Source: UBA1361 sp041656375
Lineage (GTDB): Bacteria > Bacillota_I > Bacilli_A > RFN20 > CAG-826
Direction of reading: 5' to 3'
Assembly (NCBI GenBank): GCA_964410505.1
Contig: CAYPGR010000001.1
Location: 1 to 64,000 of the forward strand
DNA: 64,000 bases
The position numbers were made by a program, and so were the translations under genes. The notes under the pieces were generated by a model. It was given only the letters and a program-made list of their open reading frames with translations. It was not told the origin of the DNA and did no database searches. Numbering within the stretch: position 1 is the stretch's first letter; each line of letters begins with the position of its first letter. Below are positions 1 through 8,036 of the stretch, in pieces.

Positions 1-138
<138 letters not shown>

Positions 139-243
139 TGTTTATTTTTATTTGTTTTTGTTTTGTTCCTAGTTCATATTTTGATATTCGTAATTATTAG
201 ATTAATTAAAAAATTGACGTTGTTTATTTTGTACATCTGTTCA

Positions 244-257
244 GTTTTCAAAGATCA
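244..257 (-). promoter_or_regulatory. boxA-like antitermination element in the rRNA leader
   Basis: The minus strand reads TGATCTTTGAAAAC, close to the NusB/S10-binding boxA consensus TGCTCTTTGAAAA found in the leaders of rRNA operons. It lies between the promoter at 325-353 and the 16S start, the expected place. The surrounding string CTTTGAAAACTGAAC is also typical of pre-16S leaders in Firmicutes. The call rests on motif and position only. Confidence 0.6.
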
Positions 258-324
258 AGAGCTTCTATATCCATGTCTTACTTATTACTACGTAATACAT
301 TCTCTCGGAATATAGCGCTTTCAT

Positions 325-353
325 ATAATACCATCAATTGATTTTACTGTCAA
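325..353 (-). promoter_or_regulatory. rRNA operon promoter
   Basis: On the minus strand there is a perfect -35 (TTGACA, 348-353), a 17-nt spacer and a -10 of TATTAT (325-330). The predicted start near 318 leaves a leader of about 180 nt before the 16S gene. This is the strongest sigma-A-type signal upstream of the rRNA gene. Confidence 0.85.
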
Positions 354-654
354 CTAGAAGTTAACTTTTTCCGTATTTTTTTCAATCGTTGGTAAGCACC
401 GGTCTGATGCTTGACATATTTAACCACAACTCAACTTCGGTTTCAATCGATATGATACATAATTTGCATTTTTTTCTGTGAAAATTTTTTCATGCGTTCT
501 TATGGTGGTTTTTGGCATATCAGTGGTTCCGATTTGCTGAAAAGTATAATAGCCCGAACCCATTTTTAATGCAACTAAAATAACTGTGTTTTATGAATTT
601 TTTTATTTAAAGAAGTTATGATCCCGATTTCTGCCGATTAACCCTATTATTATA
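354..654. other. intergenic region between rRNA promoter and tpiA terminator
   Basis: About 300 AT-rich bases with no convincing open reading frame on either strand. Apart from the weak candidate promoter at 418-446, I see no conserved RNA or repeat here. It probably serves as upstream promoter sequence for the rRNA operon. Confidence 0.6.
418..446 (-). promoter_or_regulatory. possible second, upstream rRNA promoter
   Basis: The minus strand has TTGAAA (441-446), a 17-nt spacer and TTAAAT (418-423). Tandem promoters are common for rRNA operons, but the -10 matches the consensus at only four of six positions, so this is a weak candidate. Confidence 0.3.
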
Positions 655-660
655 ATAATA

Positions 661-696
661 AGAAAAGGAGCGCCCCCATAAAGGAAGGCCGCTCCT
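661..696 (-). terminator. Rho-independent terminator after tpiA
   Basis: On the minus strand AGGAGCG (696-690) pairs with CGCTCCT (672-666) across a 17-nt loop, followed by a T-rich run (TTTTCTTATT). It lies about 20 nt past the tpiA stop and closes the glycolytic unit before the rRNA promoter. Confidence 0.9.
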
Positions 697-717
697 ATAT
701 ATAATAATAGAGTTATT

Positions 718-1461
718 TTAGATGTTTGCGATTAATTCCGCAAAGCTATCAACACTTAGTGAAGCGCCGCCAACAAGGGCGCCATCAATATTTGGCATAG
801 CCATATACGTTTTAATATTATCTGGTTTAACCGACCCACCGTAAAGAATACGGACGAGATCACTTTCTTTGCCATACATCTCTTTGAGGAGCGTGCGGAT
901 ATAAGCGCAGATATCTTCTGCGATTTCTTTACTTGCATTCTTACCCGTACCAATTGACCACACAGGTTCATACGCAATCACGACCTCTTTAATATCTTCG
1001 ACCCCTTTAAGGCCGACTTCAATTTGCGATTTGATAACTTTCTTCGTGAGACCTTGTTCAAATTCACTTAGCGTTTCGCCGACACAATATAACGGGGTCA
1101 TCCCCACTTTTAATAAAGCAAGGTTTTTTAAATTACAGGATTCGTTTGTTTCACCAAAGTAAGTCCGTCTTTCGGAGTGACCAACGAGTGACCACATGAC
1201 ACCTATTTCTTGAAGCATCGGGATACTCACTTCACCAGTATAAGCGCCACTATTTAAATAATGGACATTTTGGGCACCAATAATGAGTTTCGGATTAATA
1301 CTCACGAGCGTTGCTAATGATAAATAAGGTGGGGTCACCCCAATATCAATATGGCGTTCTTGGGCTTTTTTTAAGAGTTCGATTGAGGCATGGCCAAAAG
1401 CCGTGGTATCCGCAATCGTTTTATTCATTTTCCAGTTGCCGACTAATAATTTCTTCCGCAT
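718..1461 (-). CDS. tpiA: triosephosphate isomerase
   Basis: Interconverts dihydroxyacetone phosphate and glyceraldehyde 3-phosphate in cytosolic glycolysis. The 247-residue protein has the usual family length. It shows the N-terminal GNWKMN motif with catalytic Lys11, His95 in VGHSERR and catalytic Glu165 in AYEPVW, followed by the phosphate-binding loop and a C-terminal YGGSV. The start ATG lies 3 nt after the pgk stop, whose last codons (GGGTAGG) double as a weak ribosome binding site, so the two genes are probably translationally coupled. Order in transcription is gapA-pgk-tpiA, and a strong terminator follows. Confidence 0.98.
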   Translation of the reverse strand: MRKKLLVGNWKMNKTIADTTAFGHASIELLKKAQERHIDIGVTPPYLSLATLVSINPKLIIGAQNVHYLNSGAYTGEVSIPMLQEIGVMWSLVGHSERRTYFGETNESCNLKNLALLKVGMTPLYCVGETLSEFEQGLTKKVIKSQIEVGLKGVEDIKEVVIAYEPVWSIGTGKNASKEIAEDICAYIRTLLKEMYGKESDLVRILYGGSVKPDNIKTYMAMPNIDGALVGGASLSVDSFAELIANI

Positions 1462-1464
1462 AAC

Positions 1465-2682
1465 CTACCCAATCACATCGATGCCTGGTAAGTGACCATC
1501 GTTTTCAATCATTTCTAAAGACGCACCACCACCAGTCGAGATGTGGGAGAAAGCATCTTTATATCCAAATTGGGCAACCGCAGCGGCGCTATCGCCACCA
1601 CCAATAACCGTGAAGGCACCCTCTAATTTAGAAATCGCTTCACAAACCGCCCGCGTTCCCGCTTCAAAGTCAGGTTGTTCAAAGACACCCATTGGGCCAT
1701 TCCAGAACACCATCCGGGCTTTGCTCAGTTCTTTAGCAAATAACGCTTGGGTTTTAGGACCAATATCCATCCCTTCAAAACCGACCGGAATGTTTGGACC
1801 ATCAACGACGACTTTTTTTGTCCAATCTTTAAAACCATCCGTCGCGACGCCATCGATTGGTAATAAAATCTTGTTTTCCGCTGCCGCTAAACATTTTTTC
1901 GCAAAGTCAACTTGATCGGGTTCAAATGGTGAAATACCAACTTCCTTGCCTAACGCAACTTGGAAAGTATAGGCCATTGCCCCACCGATCAGGACTTTAT
2001 CGCATTTTGCTAATAACGTTTCAATGACTTTAATTTTATCGCTCACTTTAAACCCACCAATGACGGCGACATAAGGGCGATCTTCTTTTTTGACATTGAC
2101 GACACGACCTAAAGCGTGGACTTCATTTTCAACAAGGAAGCCAAGGGCTACTTCTTTGCCAGCTGCTTTCAGGAGTTCAGGAACACCAAAAGTAGAGGCG
2201 TGAGCGCGGTGGGCGCTACCAAATGCATCCATCACAAAGACATCCGCGAAACTTGCCCATTTTTTGGCGAGTTCAACATCATTTTTTTCTTCACCTTTTT
2301 CGTAACGTGTGTTTTGTAAAAGTAATACTTGACCAGCTTTTAAGGCGGCCACACGTTCATTTACTTTTTCGCCACTCGTTTCTGGCGAGAAGAAAACACG
2401 TTCTTTTCCAAGAATATCGGCTAACCGTTTAAAAACAATTTCCATATTGTTTTTCTTTTTATCGGCTTCGACTTCTTCTGGGGTGCCTTTATGTTTAACT
2501 TTACCCAGGTGTGAGAATAACACAACTTTAGCCCCGTGTTCGAGTGCATAGTTGATGGTTGGTAAAGCGGCGACGATCCGGTTGTCATCACTAATGACAT
2601 CACCTTTAAAAGGAACATTAAAATCAGCCCGGATTAAGACTGTTTTACTTTTTAAATTTAAGTCTTTAATATTTTTTTGCAT
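1465..2682 (-). CDS. pgk: phosphoglycerate kinase
   Basis: Transfers the acyl phosphate of 1,3-bisphosphoglycerate to ADP, the first ATP-yielding step of glycolysis. The 405-residue protein shows RADFNVP at residues 18-24, a SHLGK substrate-binding segment followed by a charged loop of about 15 residues (where many homologues have SHLGRP), DAFGSAHRAHAST and the nucleotide-binding GGGDSAAAV near residue 365. A good ribosome binding site (AAGGAG) sits before the ATG. The gene lies just beyond a hairpin terminator that separates it from gapA, so its expression probably depends on read-through. Confidence 0.98.
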   Translation of the reverse strand: MQKNIKDLNLKSKTVLIRADFNVPFKGDVISDDNRIVAALPTINYALEHGAKVVLFSHLGKVKHKGTPEEVEADKKKNNMEIVFKRLADILGKERVFFSPETSGEKVNERVAALKAGQVLLLQNTRYEKGEEKNDVELAKKWASFADVFVMDAFGSAHRAHASTFGVPELLKAAGKEVALGFLVENEVHALGRVVNVKKEDRPYVAVIGGFKVSDKIKVIETLLAKCDKVLIGGAMAYTFQVALGKEVGISPFEPDQVDFAKKCLAAAENKILLPIDGVATDGFKDWTKKVVVDGPNIPVGFEGMDIGPKTQALFAKELSKARMVFWNGPMGVFEQPDFEAGTRAVCEAISKLEGAFTVIGGGDSAAAVAQFGYKDAFSHISTGGGASLEMIENDGHLPGIDVIG

Positions 2683-2702
2683 AAGTTTCTCCTTTTTTAG
2701 AT

Positions 2703-2724
2703 AAAAAGCGCCCGAAGGCGCTTT
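2703..2724 (-). terminator. intercistronic terminator/attenuator between gapA and pgk
   Basis: An 8-bp GC-rich stem (AAAGCGCC/GGCGCTTT) closes a UUCG tetraloop on the minus strand and is followed by a T-rich stretch, directly upstream of the pgk ribosome binding site. No promoter is evident between the hairpin and pgk, so it likely lowers pgk-tpiA transcription relative to gapA. Confidence 0.75.
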
Positions 2725-2742
2725 CCATTATTAAATTGATGA

Positions 2743-3774
2743 CTATTTAAGACCGTGGATTCTTGCTAATTCTTTCGCTAAGCGAATGTATTGGCAAACA
2801 TAACTGTATTCATTGTCATACCACGACATAACTTTAACAATTTGGCCGCCTTCTGCTTCTAATACTTTCGTACCCGTTGCATCAAAGATCGATCCATAGG
2901 TTGAGCCAATGATATCACTGCTAACGATTTCATCTTCAGTGTATTGGAACACACCTTTAAGATAAGTTTCAGCCGCTTCTTTCATCACTTTGTTGATTTC
3001 TTCGGCGGTGACTTTTTTCTTTAAGACAACGTTTAAGTCAACAAGTGAACCATCAAGGACTGGGACGCGAAGGGCGCCGCCATCAAGTTTCTTGTTAAGT
3101 TTTGGTAAGACAAGGCCGATGGCTTTCGCAGCACCGGTTGAGGAAGGAACAATGTTCATTGCACCCGCACGTCCACGACGGTGATTGCCTTTCTTAGGTA
3201 AGTCAAGAATGGTTTGATCATTCGTGTAAGCGTGAACGGTCGTCATGAAACCACGTTCAATACCGAATTTATCTTCTAAGACCATGGCGACTGGGGCTAA
3301 GCAGTTGGTTGTGCAGCTTGCACCGCTAATAACAGTCATGTCTTTGGTTAATTTGTCAGTGTTGACACCATAAACAAATGTTGGGGTATCTTTGTCGGCT
3401 GGTGCGCTGATAATCACACCTTTAACACCTGGTTGTAGGTGAACTGAAGCATCTTCTTTTCCTTTGAAGCGACCGGTACATTCAAGTACGATATCCACTC
3501 CATATTTGCTCCATTCTAATTTGGTTGGATCCGGTTGTCCAAACACAGGAATTTCGCGGCCTTTAAAAACTAAGGCAGTGCCGTCTGCGCTAACACTAAT
3601 GTCATCAACATGGAATGGTCCATGAGCGGTGTCATATTTTAATAAATATGCCAGGTTAGCGGCGTCTGTTAAGTCATTAATGGCGACTACTTCCATATCG
3701 CCAGCTTCGACGATTCTACGGAATGAGAGACGACCAATGCGTCCGAATCCGTTAATTGCAACTTTAATTGCCAT
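2743..3774 (-). CDS. gapA: glyceraldehyde-3-phosphate dehydrogenase (NAD-dependent, type I)
   Basis: Oxidises glyceraldehyde 3-phosphate with NAD+ and phosphate to 1,3-bisphosphoglycerate. The 343-residue protein carries the Rossmann motif NGFGRIGR (residues 8-15), an acidic Asp34 consistent with NAD preference, the catalytic Cys154 in SGASCTTNC and the partner His181 in TTVHAYTNDQ. A GGAGG site precedes the ATG and a promoter lies about 30 nt further upstream. It is the first gene of the gapA-pgk-tpiA unit. Nothing looks truncated. Confidence 0.98.
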   Translation of the reverse strand: MAIKVAINGFGRIGRLSFRRIVEAGDMEVVAINDLTDAANLAYLLKYDTAHGPFHVDDISVSADGTALVFKGREIPVFGQPDPTKLEWSKYGVDIVLECTGRFKGKEDASVHLQPGVKGVIISAPADKDTPTFVYGVNTDKLTKDMTVISGASCTTNCLAPVAMVLEDKFGIERGFMTTVHAYTNDQTILDLPKKGNHRRGRAGAMNIVPSSTGAAKAIGLVLPKLNKKLDGGALRVPVLDGSLVDLNVVLKKKVTAEEINKVMKEAAETYLKGVFQYTEDEIVSSDIIGSTYGSIFDATGTKVLEAEGGQIVKVMSWYDNEYSYVCQYIRLAKELARIHGLK

Positions 3775-3801
3775 AATAGTCCTCCTTCTTTATGCGTTTT
3801 T

Positions 3802-3832
3802 ATTATACAACAAAGAATGAGATTTTAGGCAA
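3802..3832 (-). promoter_or_regulatory. gapA promoter
   Basis: The minus strand has a perfect -10 TATAAT (3802-3807) preceded, over a 19-nt spacer, by TTGCCT (3827-3832). The -35 is degenerate and the spacing long, so the -10 is the firmer half. It lies upstream of the gapA ribosome binding site. Confidence 0.55.
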
Positions 3833-3911
3833 GAATTACATAAGAAAAAGGCAACTTTTTGCTTATTTAGAGAAAAATATACCGAAAGTAATGTTTTTGT
3901 CTTAATTTTTA

Positions 3912-4136
3912 TTATTCACTGATGAGTTCAATGCCCAAAAGGAGGGAAGAGAGACTAATATCAAAGGCGGTACTTAAACGGAAAAGGACATTAAGGGTTG
4001 GATTTCTCCGGCCGTTTTCGACGTCACTTAAATAGTTGTGGTTGACATCCGCACGGACGGACAACTCTAATAAGCTCCAATTCTTTGCTTTACGAAGTTG
4101 CCGTAAGCGCACCCCGAATTTTTCGTTAACGGTCAT
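3912..4136 (-). CDS. small XRE-family helix-turn-helix regulator
   Basis: Predicted cytoplasmic DNA-binding protein of about 74 residues, made almost entirely of one Cro/C1-type HTH domain. It opens with MTVNEKFGVRLRQLRKAKNWS. The helix pair SLLELSVRADVNHNYLSDVENG is followed by the RRNPTLNVLFRLSTAF segment typical of the family. I start it at 4136 because AAGGAA lies just upstream. A longer reading frame would enter whiA. The start lies 11 nt inside the 3' end of whiA, so the two are probably cotranslated. Target genes are unknown; the absence of any effector domain suggests a simple repressor or a partner of another protein. Confidence 0.8.
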   Translation of the reverse strand: MTVNEKFGVRLRQLRKAKNWSLLELSVRADVNHNYLSDVENGRRNPTLNVLFRLSTAFDISLSSLLLGIELISE

Positions 4137-5100
4137 ATTTTTTTTCCTTAAAAGGCGCTGCAAGCTCTTTGAGTTTAATAAAGAGGTGATTAACATTACC
4201 TTTACTAATGGGTTTTGGCGACTCTAGCTCAAGTGTTAAGAGTTCCGCTAACTCATTGAGGGTCGCATCTTCATGTTCGAGGCGCAAGCGCATGAGCGCT
4301 CCTAGTTTAATATTGTCAAGTGGGGTTTCGCCATAGGCTTTTTTCACGATTCTAATATTTTCAATTTGCTCTTCACTACTCCGTAATGTTTTATTGTAGT
4401 TAGCCTCATCACAAATAAACATCCGATTGGTGGTGTTTTGCATATCACGGTCAATACGGATACTTTCAAATTCAAGGGACGCATTTGCCGCGCCGACAAA
4501 AACAAGAAAAGCACTAATTTGATCACTTCGTTTTAAGTAGACGATATATTTATCCCGGCGTTTACTCACTTTAGGCGTGAAGTTTGTCTTTTCAAAGCGC
4601 TCCAGCATTTTCGCAAGTCGCTCCGCATACTTTAGGTTATCAACCACCATTTCAAGATGGTAATTAGAACTGACCGGACTGGTCATCGAACCACTGGCTA
4701 AAAACGCTCCCGTGAAATAACCCCCTAACGTGTCATCACTATAAACCACTTTACGGCTAATCGCACTTTCATAAAAGTCAATGGCTAAGGTATCGATAAT
4801 TTCTTGAACCTTTTGGGCAATGATCACATTGAACTTAATTTTCTTGCCAAACTTGCGGTTCGTTTGAAAAGAAAAATTCGGTTCAAATCCAAAAATGTCT
4901 TTGACTAGTTGATAAATGTATTTCGCTACCTTTGCATTTTCGGTGCTCAGTTTGAGCGTTTCAACGTTATCGCGAATATTAAAATAACCGCTATGTTTAA
5001 TAAGGGCGGCAAGCGTGGCTTTCCGTCTTGGTAAACTATAATCTAGCGTATTAAAGGTAATATCTTCTTTGGCTTTAATGGTAAAGGATACTTCTTTCAT
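4126..5100 (-). CDS. whiA: WhiA-family DNA-binding protein (LAGLIDADG-like fold plus HTH)
   Basis: WhiA proteins are conserved in Gram-positive bacteria and Mollicutes and have been linked to cell division and chromosome functions. The protein has the two LAGLIDADG-related segments (including GGYFTGAFLASGSMTSP and SSYHLEM-like SSNYHLEMVV), then the RIDRDMQNTTNR block and a C-terminal HTH region (TLNELAELL). I start it at 5100 (MKEVSFTIKAKE) because this matches the family N-terminus. An in-frame ATG at 5127 has AAGGGG upstream but would add nine residues lying in a hairpin. At 5100 there is no Shine-Dalgarno site, and a TATAAT box lies only 6 nt before the ATG. The usual neighbours rapZ and yvcK are absent here. 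Confidence 0.9.
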   Translation of the reverse strand: MKEVSFTIKAKEDITFNTLDYSLPRRKATLAALIKHSGYFNIRDNVETLKLSTENAKVAKYIYQLVKDIFGFEPNFSFQTNRKFGKKIKFNVIIAQKVQEIIDTLAIDFYESAISRKVVYSDDTLGGYFTGAFLASGSMTSPVSSNYHLEMVVDNLKYAERLAKMLERFEKTNFTPKVSKRRDKYIVYLKRSDQISAFLVFVGAANASLEFESIRIDRDMQNTTNRMFICDEANYNKTLRSSEEQIENIRIVKKAYGETPLDNIKLGALMRLRLEHEDATLNELAELLTLELESPKPISKGNVNHLFIKLKELAAPFKEKKYDR

Positions 5101-5116
5101 AGGTACATTATAAAGT

Positions 5117-5139
5117 AAAAGGGACATCTTGCCCCTTTT
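5117..5139 (-). terminator. possible weak terminator between trxB and whiA
   Basis: On the minus strand AAAAGGG pairs with CCCTTTT over a 9-nt loop, 20 nt after the trxB stop. The stem has only three GC pairs and the T run is short, so termination would be partial. It overlaps the alternative upstream whiA start. Confidence 0.4.
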
Positions 5140-5158
5140 ATTGTCTATATTCAGTCGG

Positions 5159-6088
5159 TTATTTCTTTCTCAAGTAGCGATTCGCTGCTAAGGCGGCGAT
5201 ACCTCCATCTGAAGTGGCAGTAATAATTTGTCGCAGTGTCTTTTTATTCACGTCACCAACACTGAAGAGGCCAGGTACTTTGGTCATCATATCTTGATCA
5301 ACAAGCACATAACCTTTCTCGTCGCGGACGTCAAATTCACTTAAAAAGTCGGTGACAGCGTCACTCCCCACAAATGGGAAAACCGCTTTGACAGTGATTG
5401 TTTCTTCAGAACCATCGAGAATATTTTTAATGAGAATGCGTGTGACGCCATTTTCGTCACCAAATATTTCCACCGGAATTGAGTTAAGATGGAACTTAAC
5501 GTTAGGAGAATTTTTAAGGATTTCAAGAAGTGATTCATCCGCCCGAAATACTTCATTGCGGTGGACAATATGAATCTCGCGGACGATTTTTGAAACGAAA
5601 ACTGCCTCTTCAATTGCACTATTGCCGCCGCCAATAATGATGATGGCATCATTTTTATAAAGATTAGCATCACAAACAGCACAGTAGCTTACGCCACGAC
5701 CCGTGTATTTAGCCTCACCAGGAATGCGGAGCTTTCGTTCTTGGGTCCCCGTGGCAACAATCACGGCCTTCGCGTAAAGTTCACCTTCATCGCTTTCAAT
5801 CATAAAATAGTCATCTTGCTTGTGTATTTTTTGGACATCGGCATAATCAATACTCACGCCGAGGGCTCTTACTTGCTCAAACATTTTAAACGCCAACTCG
5901 GGACCACTGATATTTTCAAAACCAGGGTAATTATCAACCCATTGCGTAATATTCATTTTGCCGCCTGGCGCATATTTATCAACGATTTTAAATTTTGCGT
6001 TAGCGCGCGCTAAATAAATCGCCGCGGTCATGCCGGCTGGACCAGCACCAATAATTAAGACGGGATGGATTACTTTTTCTTCATTCAT
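5159..6088 (-). CDS. trxB: thioredoxin-disulfide reductase
   Basis: FAD enzyme that reduces thioredoxin with NADPH and so maintains cytosolic thiols. The 309 residues match the low-molecular-weight family. Visible motifs are GAGPAG for FAD (about residues 14-19), the redox pair Cys136-Ala-Val-Cys139, the NADPH loop GGGNSA (153-158) with HRNEVFRA beyond it, and the C-terminal SVGDV FAD segment. A GAGGTAG site precedes the start. The ATG overlaps the TGA of the phosphatase gene as ATGA, implying coupling in the uvrA-lgt-ppaX-trxB string. Confidence 0.96.
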   Translation of the reverse strand: MNEEKVIHPVLIIGAGPAGMTAAIYLARANAKFKIVDKYAPGGKMNITQWVDNYPGFENISGPELAFKMFEQVRALGVSIDYADVQKIHKQDDYFMIESDEGELYAKAVIVATGTQERKLRIPGEAKYTGRGVSYCAVCDANLYKNDAIIIIGGGNSAIEEAVFVSKIVREIHIVHRNEVFRADESLLEILKNSPNVKFHLNSIPVEIFGDENGVTRILIKNILDGSEETITVKAVFPFVGSDAVTDFLSEFDVRDEKGYVLVDQDMMTKVPGLFSVGDVNKKTLRQIITATSDGGIAALAANRYLRKK

Positions 6089-6720
6089 AAAACTACCTCA
6101 ATCAATTCACTTAAATCATTTATCGTATAGGCGGCATGCAAGTCTTCTTGATGAAGACGGCGATAAGGGCGTAAGAAGGCGACATCAACCTTTGCATCCG
6201 CTCCCGCTAGTATATCACGCCAGTTATCACCGACAAAAAGGGTTCGATTTGGATCAACGCCCATTTCACTAATGATATGTCTTAGTCCGACGCCACTTGG
6301 CTTTTTAGGAAAGCCATCATTACCACAAACGCTCATCATAAAACGATCGAGAATGCCTTCTTTTGCAAGAATTTGTTCTGCTGACGCACGCGCACGGCTT
6401 GTAAAGAGGGCAACCTTAATATTTAACTTATCAAGATCATCGAGCATGCGAATGACATCAGGGAAGATGGTAATATCTTTCGCACTATCAGGCGCTAAAC
6501 GATAATATTCATTTTTTAATTCTTCAAGTTCATCATGCGGAAACAAAACCGGCAATGATTCATCAAGCGACGGACCGTTTAATGCGAGCAAGTCATCAAT
6601 ATTGACATGTTTCTTAATCAGAAATTTTTCGGCCATCTTTAATGCGACTTTGACGAGCGCAAGATCGCTATCAACCAAGGTACCATCAAGATCAAAGACA
6701 ACTAAATCGTATTTACTCAT
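6085..6720 (-). CDS. HAD-family phosphatase, PpaX/phosphoglycolate phosphatase-like
   Basis: Haloacid dehalogenase-type hydrolase of about 211 residues. The nucleophile motif is VFDLDGTLVDSD (Asp9, Asp11), motif II is ALFTSRAR, and the acidic motif is LFVGDNWRDILAGADA. A helical cap lies between motifs I and II. Position directly after lgt matches the hprK-lgt-ppaX cluster of Firmicutes, where PpaX hydrolyses pyrophosphate formed by HPr-serine dephosphorylation; no hprK is visible here, so the substrate stays open. I start at 6720 because the upstream extension lies inside lgt and lacks the HAD pattern. The start overlaps the lgt stop by 8 nt. Confidence 0.85.
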   Translation of the reverse strand: MSKYDLVVFDLDGTLVDSDLALVKVALKMAEKFLIKKHVNIDDLLALNGPSLDESLPVLFPHDELEELKNEYYRLAPDSAKDITIFPDVIRMLDDLDKLNIKVALFTSRARASAEQILAKEGILDRFMMSVCGNDGFPKKPSGVGLRHIISEMGVDPNRTLFVGDNWRDILAGADAKVDVAFLRPYRRLHQEDLHAAYTINDLSELIEVVL

Positions 6721-8032
6721 GTTTCGTATCACTTTCTTTAATCGCCACATCTTTTTTCTTTGTTAATAATTTTTTGAAATCAAAAATATGGTTGAGAACA
6801 ATTAATAAGACACCCACCACAAAGAAGATTAGCGCATTATAAACACTCCAGTTACCACCACTTCCCATATTAAAGAGGGGGTCACGAAGCGGTTCCATAA
6901 TGAAGCGAACCATCCCATACCACACTAAGTACATGAAACTAAGGTCAAGTGGTTTACGGTACTTTTTAAGGCGTTCACCAATGGCATAACGAATCACAAA
7001 GTAACCGGTAATGTTAAAAATTGATTCGACAAGGAAGAATGGTTGACGATAAGCCCCCGCGAGATGTGTGGCATCCTTGATAAACATGTTCTCCATGACA
7101 AACCGAGGAACAAACCACCAGTTATTCATATTTTCAATCACGCCACCATAAACTTCTTGATTAAAGAAGTTGCCCCAGCGCCCAATCGCTTGGGCAATTA
7201 AGATGGTTGGAATGATCACATCAGCAGCAAAGAAAATATCATATTCTTTTCGTTTTTTAACAAAGAACCAAACCCCGACAATAATGCCGAGAAGGGCCCC
7301 ACCCATAATCGCTAGTCCGCCATCACGAATGGCAAAGATTTGCATCGGATCACGGGCATAACCGCCGTTTTCCCATTCGCCAATCACGTACCATAAACGG
7401 GCGCCGACAATGCCTGCCGGGAAAGCCACATAGAACACATTTTCTAAAATCCCATGGCGACCATATTTTTTGAAAAATTCATGATCACTTAAGAAAAGGA
7501 CTAAAAGGGCGCCTCCTAAAATAAAGAGGGCATAAAAAGCGACGACTGGTTCATCAAAGGGAATCCCTTTTACAAGCGGAAACTTAATGGCGTCGGCTAG
7601 GGTTAAACCATCAAGGAGGATAAATAAGGTAACGAGACTAACAACTCCACTTATGATGGCAATAATTTTTGATTCCTTAGCCCATACCTTAAGGAGATTA
7701 AACTTATAGTAATGAAGCACAAAACTCGTCACAAACGTTAATAGTGACAGTGCAAAAAGGAGGCTGCCACTCATTATCATGAGAGGCGCGACACCCGTTG
7801 CGTTTAAAGCAACGGGCATAGTGGCCATAAAAGTACCAATCGTTGCAACCGCGATACTAATGGCAATGAGGCGATGTTTGCCTTTAAATAACTTCGTCAC
7901 ATCTTGTTCTTTTTTAACATATTCATGGATGGTTAAACCAAGAATGGCTAATGATCCTACAATGATCAATCCAAAAATGACCAATAAACTAATCAGGACC
8001 CCTTCACTCATTGCGACATTTAATAAATTCAT
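6713..8032 (-). CDS. lgt: prolipoprotein diacylglyceryl transferase with long N-terminal membrane extension
   Basis: Membrane enzyme that transfers diacylglycerol from phosphatidylglycerol to the lipobox cysteine of prelipoproteins. Family motifs lie in the C-terminal two thirds: RDGGLAIMGGALLG, GRWGNFFNQEVYG near residue 290 and RQPFFLVES. The protein has 439 residues, against about 260-300 for most Lgt, because an extra N-terminal region of about 150 residues with four or so hydrophobic segments precedes the core. GGGGAAG at a good distance supports the start, 4 nt after uvrA. Substrates are plentiful in this window: the importer and metallopeptidase lipoproteins all have lipoboxes. Confidence 0.93.
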   Translation of the reverse strand: MNLLNVAMSEGVLISLLVIFGLIIVGSLAILGLTIHEYVKKEQDVTKLFKGKHRLIAISIAVATIGTFMATMPVALNATGVAPLMIMSGSLLFALSLLTFVTSFVLHYYKFNLLKVWAKESKIIAIISGVVSLVTLFILLDGLTLADAIKFPLVKGIPFDEPVVAFYALFILGGALLVLFLSDHEFFKKYGRHGILENVFYVAFPAGIVGARLWYVIGEWENGGYARDPMQIFAIRDGGLAIMGGALLGIIVGVWFFVKKRKEYDIFFAADVIIPTILIAQAIGRWGNFFNQEVYGGVIENMNNWWFVPRFVMENMFIKDATHLAGAYRQPFFLVESIFNITGYFVIRYAIGERLKKYRKPLDLSFMYLVWYGMVRFIMEPLRDPLFNMGSGGNWSVYNALIFFVVGVLLIVLNHIFDFKKLLTKKKDVAIKESDTKHE

Positions 8033-8036
8033 TTGC

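Noticed and set aside
411..456. Plus-strand promoter TTGACA upstream of the rRNA region
   Set aside because: The nearest -10-like box is about 34 nt away and there is no plus-strand gene downstream.
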